Source: Massilia sp. IC2-477 (GTDB lineage Bacteria > Pseudomonadota > Gammaproteobacteria > Burkholderiales > Burkholderiaceae_D). Taken from it: 64,000 bases of DNA. Within the stretch, counting starts at the first letter, position 1. Each line of letters opens with the position of its first letter. The notes beneath the pieces were generated by a model, which was given only the letters and a program-made list of their open reading frames with translations, did not search any database and was not told the DNA's origin. Shown here piece after piece: positions 61,676 through 64,000 of the stretch. The DNA is taken from NCBI RefSeq assembly GCF_020707265.1, contig NZ_JAJFEQ010000011.1, positions 1 through 64,000 of the forward strand, in the 5' to 3' direction. A program made the translations under genes and the position numbers.

Positions 61676-62863
61676 TTAGAGCAGGTTGTCCAGCAGATCC
61701 GGACCGAACACCTCGCGGTGCAGGCGCGCCGCCGGGGCTCCTGCCGCCAGCAGGGCATTCCACTGCGCCTGCATGAAGGGCAGCGGACCGCACAGGTAGA
61801 CGTCGGTCTCTTCGCGCGGCCACGAAGGCAGGCGCGCCAGGTCCATCTTCCCTTTCAACACGCCGGCTGTATCCTCTTCCTCGTAGAACGTCACCACGTT
61901 CAGGTGCGGCATGCGCGCCTTGGCATTGGCAATGTCATCCTGGTGCGCGTGGTGCGCCGCATGGCGTGCGGCGTGCGCGAAGATCACGCGGCGCTCAGGG
62001 TTCACCGCCGCGATGCGGTTCAGGGCCGCGATCATCGGCGTAATGCCGATGCCCGCCGACAGGAACACTACCGGCTCGTTCGATTCGGTATCGGGCAGGA
62101 AGTCGCCGAACGGGTGGGTCACCTGCAGCAGGTCGCCCACATTCACGTTCTGGTGCAGCCAGGTCGACACTTCGCCCGCGGGATGGGCGCCACCATCCTC
62201 GCGCTTGACCGAGATGCGCAGGCTGTCCTTGCCGTTGGCGTCCGACAGGCTGTACTGGCGCAGCTGGCGATGGCCGTCGGCGAAGTCGACCGCCACGCTC
62301 ACATACTGGCCCGGCTTGAACGGGGGCAGGGCGGCGCCGTCCGCCGGATTGAGCCGGATCGAGATCACGTTCTCGCTTTCGCGCTTTACTTCCGTCACGC
62401 GCATGGCCCGGGCCTCGCCCGGCTGCACGCCGGCTTCCTCGTACATCTTCGCTTCCTCATCGATCAGCAGGCGCGCGAGCGACGTATAGGCCTCTTCCCA
62501 GGCCTTCAGAAGCGGCTCGGTGGCGGCGTCGCCCAGCACCGACTTGATTGCGCCGAGCAGGTGATGGCCGACGATCGGGTAGTGGTCGGCGCGGATGCCC
62601 ACCGACGCGTGCTTGTGCACGATGCGGCTTACCACCGGCCCTAAAGCCGCGGCGTTGCCGATGTTGGCCGCGTAGGCAAACACCGCCGAGGCCAGCGACT
62701 GCTGCTGCACGCCGCTGGTCTGGTTACCCATGTTGAACAGGTTCTTCAGCTCGGGATGGGCGTCGAACATGCTGCGGTAGAAGGTGGTGGTGATGGCCAG
62801 GCCATGCTCGCGCAGGACCGGGACGGAGGCGTCGATGTAGGGACGTGAAGCGTTCGAGATCAT
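61676..62863 (-). CDS. hmp: Nitric oxide dioxygenase (flavohaemoglobin)
   Basis: 395 residues, the standard Hmp length. Globin domain 1-140 with the proximal His in RIVHKHASVGIRADHYP (about 85), then FAD domain with RQYSLSDANG (about 206) and NAD domain with FLSAGIGITPMIAALNRI (about 270) and the C-terminal VYLCGPLPFMQAQW. It turns NO into nitrate using O2 and NAD(P)H. Two NsrR-type boxes precede it, so it should be induced by NO. The nsrR gene itself is not in the window. Confidence 0.95.
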   Translation of the reverse strand: MISNASRPYIDASVPVLREHGLAITTTFYRSMFDAHPELKNLFNMGNQTSGVQQQSLASAVFAYAANIGNAAALGPVVSRIVHKHASVGIRADHYPIVGHHLLGAIKSVLGDAATEPLLKAWEEAYTSLARLLIDEEAKMYEEAGVQPGEARAMRVTEVKRESENVISIRLNPADGAALPPFKPGQYVSVAVDFADGHRQLRQYSLSDANGKDSLRISVKREDGGAHPAGEVSTWLHQNVNVGDLLQVTHPFGDFLPDTESNEPVVFLSAGIGITPMIAALNRIAAVNPERRVIFAHAARHAAHHAHQDDIANAKARMPHLNVVTFYEEEDTAGVLKGKMDLARLPSWPREETDVYLCGPLPFMQAQWNALLAAGAPAARLHREVFGPDLLDNLL

Positions 62864-62877
62864 GATGGGTTTCCTTA

Positions 62878-62900
62878 TTGATGCATTAGATATGCATGTT
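62878..62900. promoter_or_regulatory. NsrR-type box, proximal to hmp
   Basis: Two 11-base arms around one base: TTGATGCATTA-G-ATATGCATGTT, matching the NsrR layout (AANATGCATTT-N-AAATGCATNTT). It lies 15 bases before the hmp start codon and overlaps the likely -10, so bound NsrR would block transcription. Confidence 0.78.
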
Positions 62901-62962
62901 TAAAGCCAAAAAATGGTCCGGACTGGATCGTTGTTACCGTACGGACGCGACCATTCTAGCAA

Positions 62963-62985
62963 AAGATGCTGAGTAAATGCATCTT
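62963..62985. promoter_or_regulatory. NsrR-type box, distal
   Basis: AAGATGCTGAG-T-AAATGCATCTT, again 11-1-11 with perfect AAGATGC and GCATCTT ends. It lies about 100 bases before hmp and just before the promoter of the divergent permease (63002-63028), so it might affect both genes. Confidence 0.72.
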
Positions 62986-63001
62986 TTGGAAAACTATTTT
63001 C

Positions 63002-63028
63002 TTGGAATATTTCAACTGCCCCTATAAT
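63002..63028 (+). promoter_or_regulatory. Promoter of the permease gene
   Basis: TTGGAA (63002-63007) and TATAAT (63023-63028) with a 15-base spacer, 65 bases before the GTG start. Confidence 0.55.
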
Positions 63029-63092
63029 CGCAGGTTTTGACCGGCGGCCGATTGCGGGCCGTCGAAGACGCCGCCAATTCAAAGGACATGCC

Positions 63093-64000
63093 GTGAATCT
63101 GACCCTGGGCCAAAAGCTGATCCGCACCAAAACAGCTGAACGTCACCACGATGACGTGGACAGCGGCGGGGGCCTGCAACGTTCGCTCGGCCTGTTCCCG
63201 CTGACCATGATCGGGGTCGGCGCCACCATCGGCACCGGCATCTTCTTCACCATGGTCGAAGCGGTGCCCAAGGCCGGTCCGGCCGTGATCCTCTCCTTTT
63301 TGCTCGCCGCGCTGACCGCTGGCCTGACCGCGCTGTGCTATGCCGAGCTGGCCGGGCGCGTGCCGGCCGCCGGCTCCTCGTATTCCTTTGCCTATGCGAC
63401 CGTCGGCGAGTTCGCCGCCTTCATCGTGGCGGCCTGCCTGCTGCTCGAATACGGCCTGGCGGGAAGCGCGGTGGCGATCGGCTGGTCGGATTACCTGAAC
63501 AACTTCCTGGTGAACGCCTTCGGCTGGGAGATCCCGGCCCACCTGCGTTCGCCGATGTTCGTATCGGACCACCATAACGTCCACTTCAGCCCAGGTAACT
63601 TCAACCTGCCGCCGGTGATCCTGATCGCGATGTGCTGCTTCCTCCTCATCCGCGGCACCAAAGAATCGGCCACCACCAACGCCATCATGGTGCTGGTCAA
63701 GCTGGCGATCCTGATCTTCTTTGCCGTGATCGCGCTGACCGGCTTCGATGCCAACAACTTCACGCCCTTCTTCAACCCAGACGCCGACAGCGGCTACGTG
63801 GGCATGGCCGGCGTCACCGCCGCCGCCGGCACCGTGTTCTTCTCCTTCATCGGCCTGGACACCATCGCCACCGCCGGCGAAGAGACCAACAACCCACGCC
63901 GCAACGTCCCGATCGGCATCCTGGCCGCGCTCCTGATCGTGACCGTCTTCTACCTGCTGGTGGCGATTGCCGCGATGGGCGCCCAGCCCTCGCACATGTT
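63093..64000 (+). CDS. APC-family amino acid permease (3' end outside window)
   Basis: 302 complete codons from the GTG at 63093 (AAAGGAC upstream; the nearby ATG at 63088 is followed by a stop two codons later), running past the window end. Membrane helices begin about residue 35 with MIGVGATIGTGIFF, the unwound helix 1 motif of APC transporters that binds the amino acid backbone, then LCYAELAGRVPAAGSSYSFA (about 91) and FIGLDTIATAGEETNNPRRN (about 252), the consensus of the cationic-amino-acid/YfnA-type subgroup. A basic amino acid substrate would fit the neighbouring arginine pathway, but this is only inferred. Confidence 0.9.
   Translation, partial: MNLTLGQKLIRTKTAERHHDDVDSGGGLQRSLGLFPLTMIGVGATIGTGIFFTMVEAVPKAGPAVILSFLLAALTAGLTALCYAELAGRVPAAGSSYSFAYATVGEFAAFIVAACLLLEYGLAGSAVAIGWSDYLNNFLVNAFGWEIPAHLRSPMFVSDHHNVHFSPGNFNLPPVILIAMCCFLLIRGTKESATTNAIMVLVKLAILIFFAVIALTGFDANNFTPFFNPDADSGYVGMAGVTAAAGTVFFSFIGLDTIATAGEETNNPRRNVPIGILAALLIVTVFYLLVAIAAMGAQPSHM

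Overview
The window looks like a chromosomal segment of a high-GC betaproteobacterium of the Oxalobacteraceae, most like Massilia or a relative. The evidence is the 23S-5S end, the order recG / queA-tgt-yajC-secD-secF, a PEP-CTERM protein with a sigma-54-type promoter, and many genes of Burkholderiales type. No prophage, insertion sequence, CRISPR array or tRNA was found. Taxonomy is inferred from gene content and was not tested.

Layout. 1-400: end of an rRNA operon (23S 3' end, 5S, terminator). 0.4-10.9 kb: mostly unlinked genes: a His/Tyr-rich lipoprotein, a secreted NTF2-like protein, a retropepsin-like protein lacking both catalytic aspartates, an MFS pump, a PagL-like lipid A deacylase, a SUFU protein coupled to a 3-hydroxyisobutyrate dehydrogenase relative, an M20 amidohydrolase, a molybdopterin oxidoreductase and a lipoprotein aminopeptidase. 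11-18.5 kb: tandem fadD genes, PhoD phosphatase, a YciA-type thioesterase, an Atm1-type ABC exporter. 18.5-23.3 kb: periplasmic asparaginase, exported amidohydrolase, dicarboxylate/amino-acid symporter and an orphan polar amino-acid ABC ATPase. 23.3-30.7 kb: PEP-CTERM metalloprotease, pyrC, small genes, and an ECF41 sigma factor with its carboxymuconolactone-decarboxylase partner and a textbook ECF41 promoter. 30.7-38.7 kb: recG, queuosine genes and Sec genes. 38.7-40.7 kb: three near-identical short transcription units (promoter, invariant 32-nt segment, intrinsic terminator) that look like an sRNA family, with an FAD oxidase between copies one and two.

40.7-47 kb: HDOD protein, MarR regulator, an AraC-type ArgR regulator, then a porin / short periplasmic binding protein / chemoreceptor module behind a perfect FNR/ANR box. 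47.2-59.4 kb: a complete arginine succinyltransferase (AST) operon, astC-aruF-aruG-astD-astB-[gdhB]-astE, with the 180-kDa-class NAD-glutamate dehydrogenase placed between astB and astE. The promoter carries a half-site matching the Pseudomonas ArgR consensus, so regulator, operator and pathway (arginine to glutamate to 2-oxoglutarate) all appear in one 17-kb block. 59.5-64 kb: an old yellow enzyme, a GIN-domain lipoprotein, flavohaemoprotein hmp with two NsrR-type boxes, and a truncated amino acid permease.

Two palindromic repeat families are present. One (core GTAGGGTGGGCGG) occurs as five units at three loci, each exactly between convergent genes. The other forms an inverted pair between tgt and yajC. 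The strongest candidates for something undescribed are the three sRNA-like units at 38.8-40.7 kb, followed by the porin/binding-protein/chemoreceptor module and the gdhB insertion in the ast operon.
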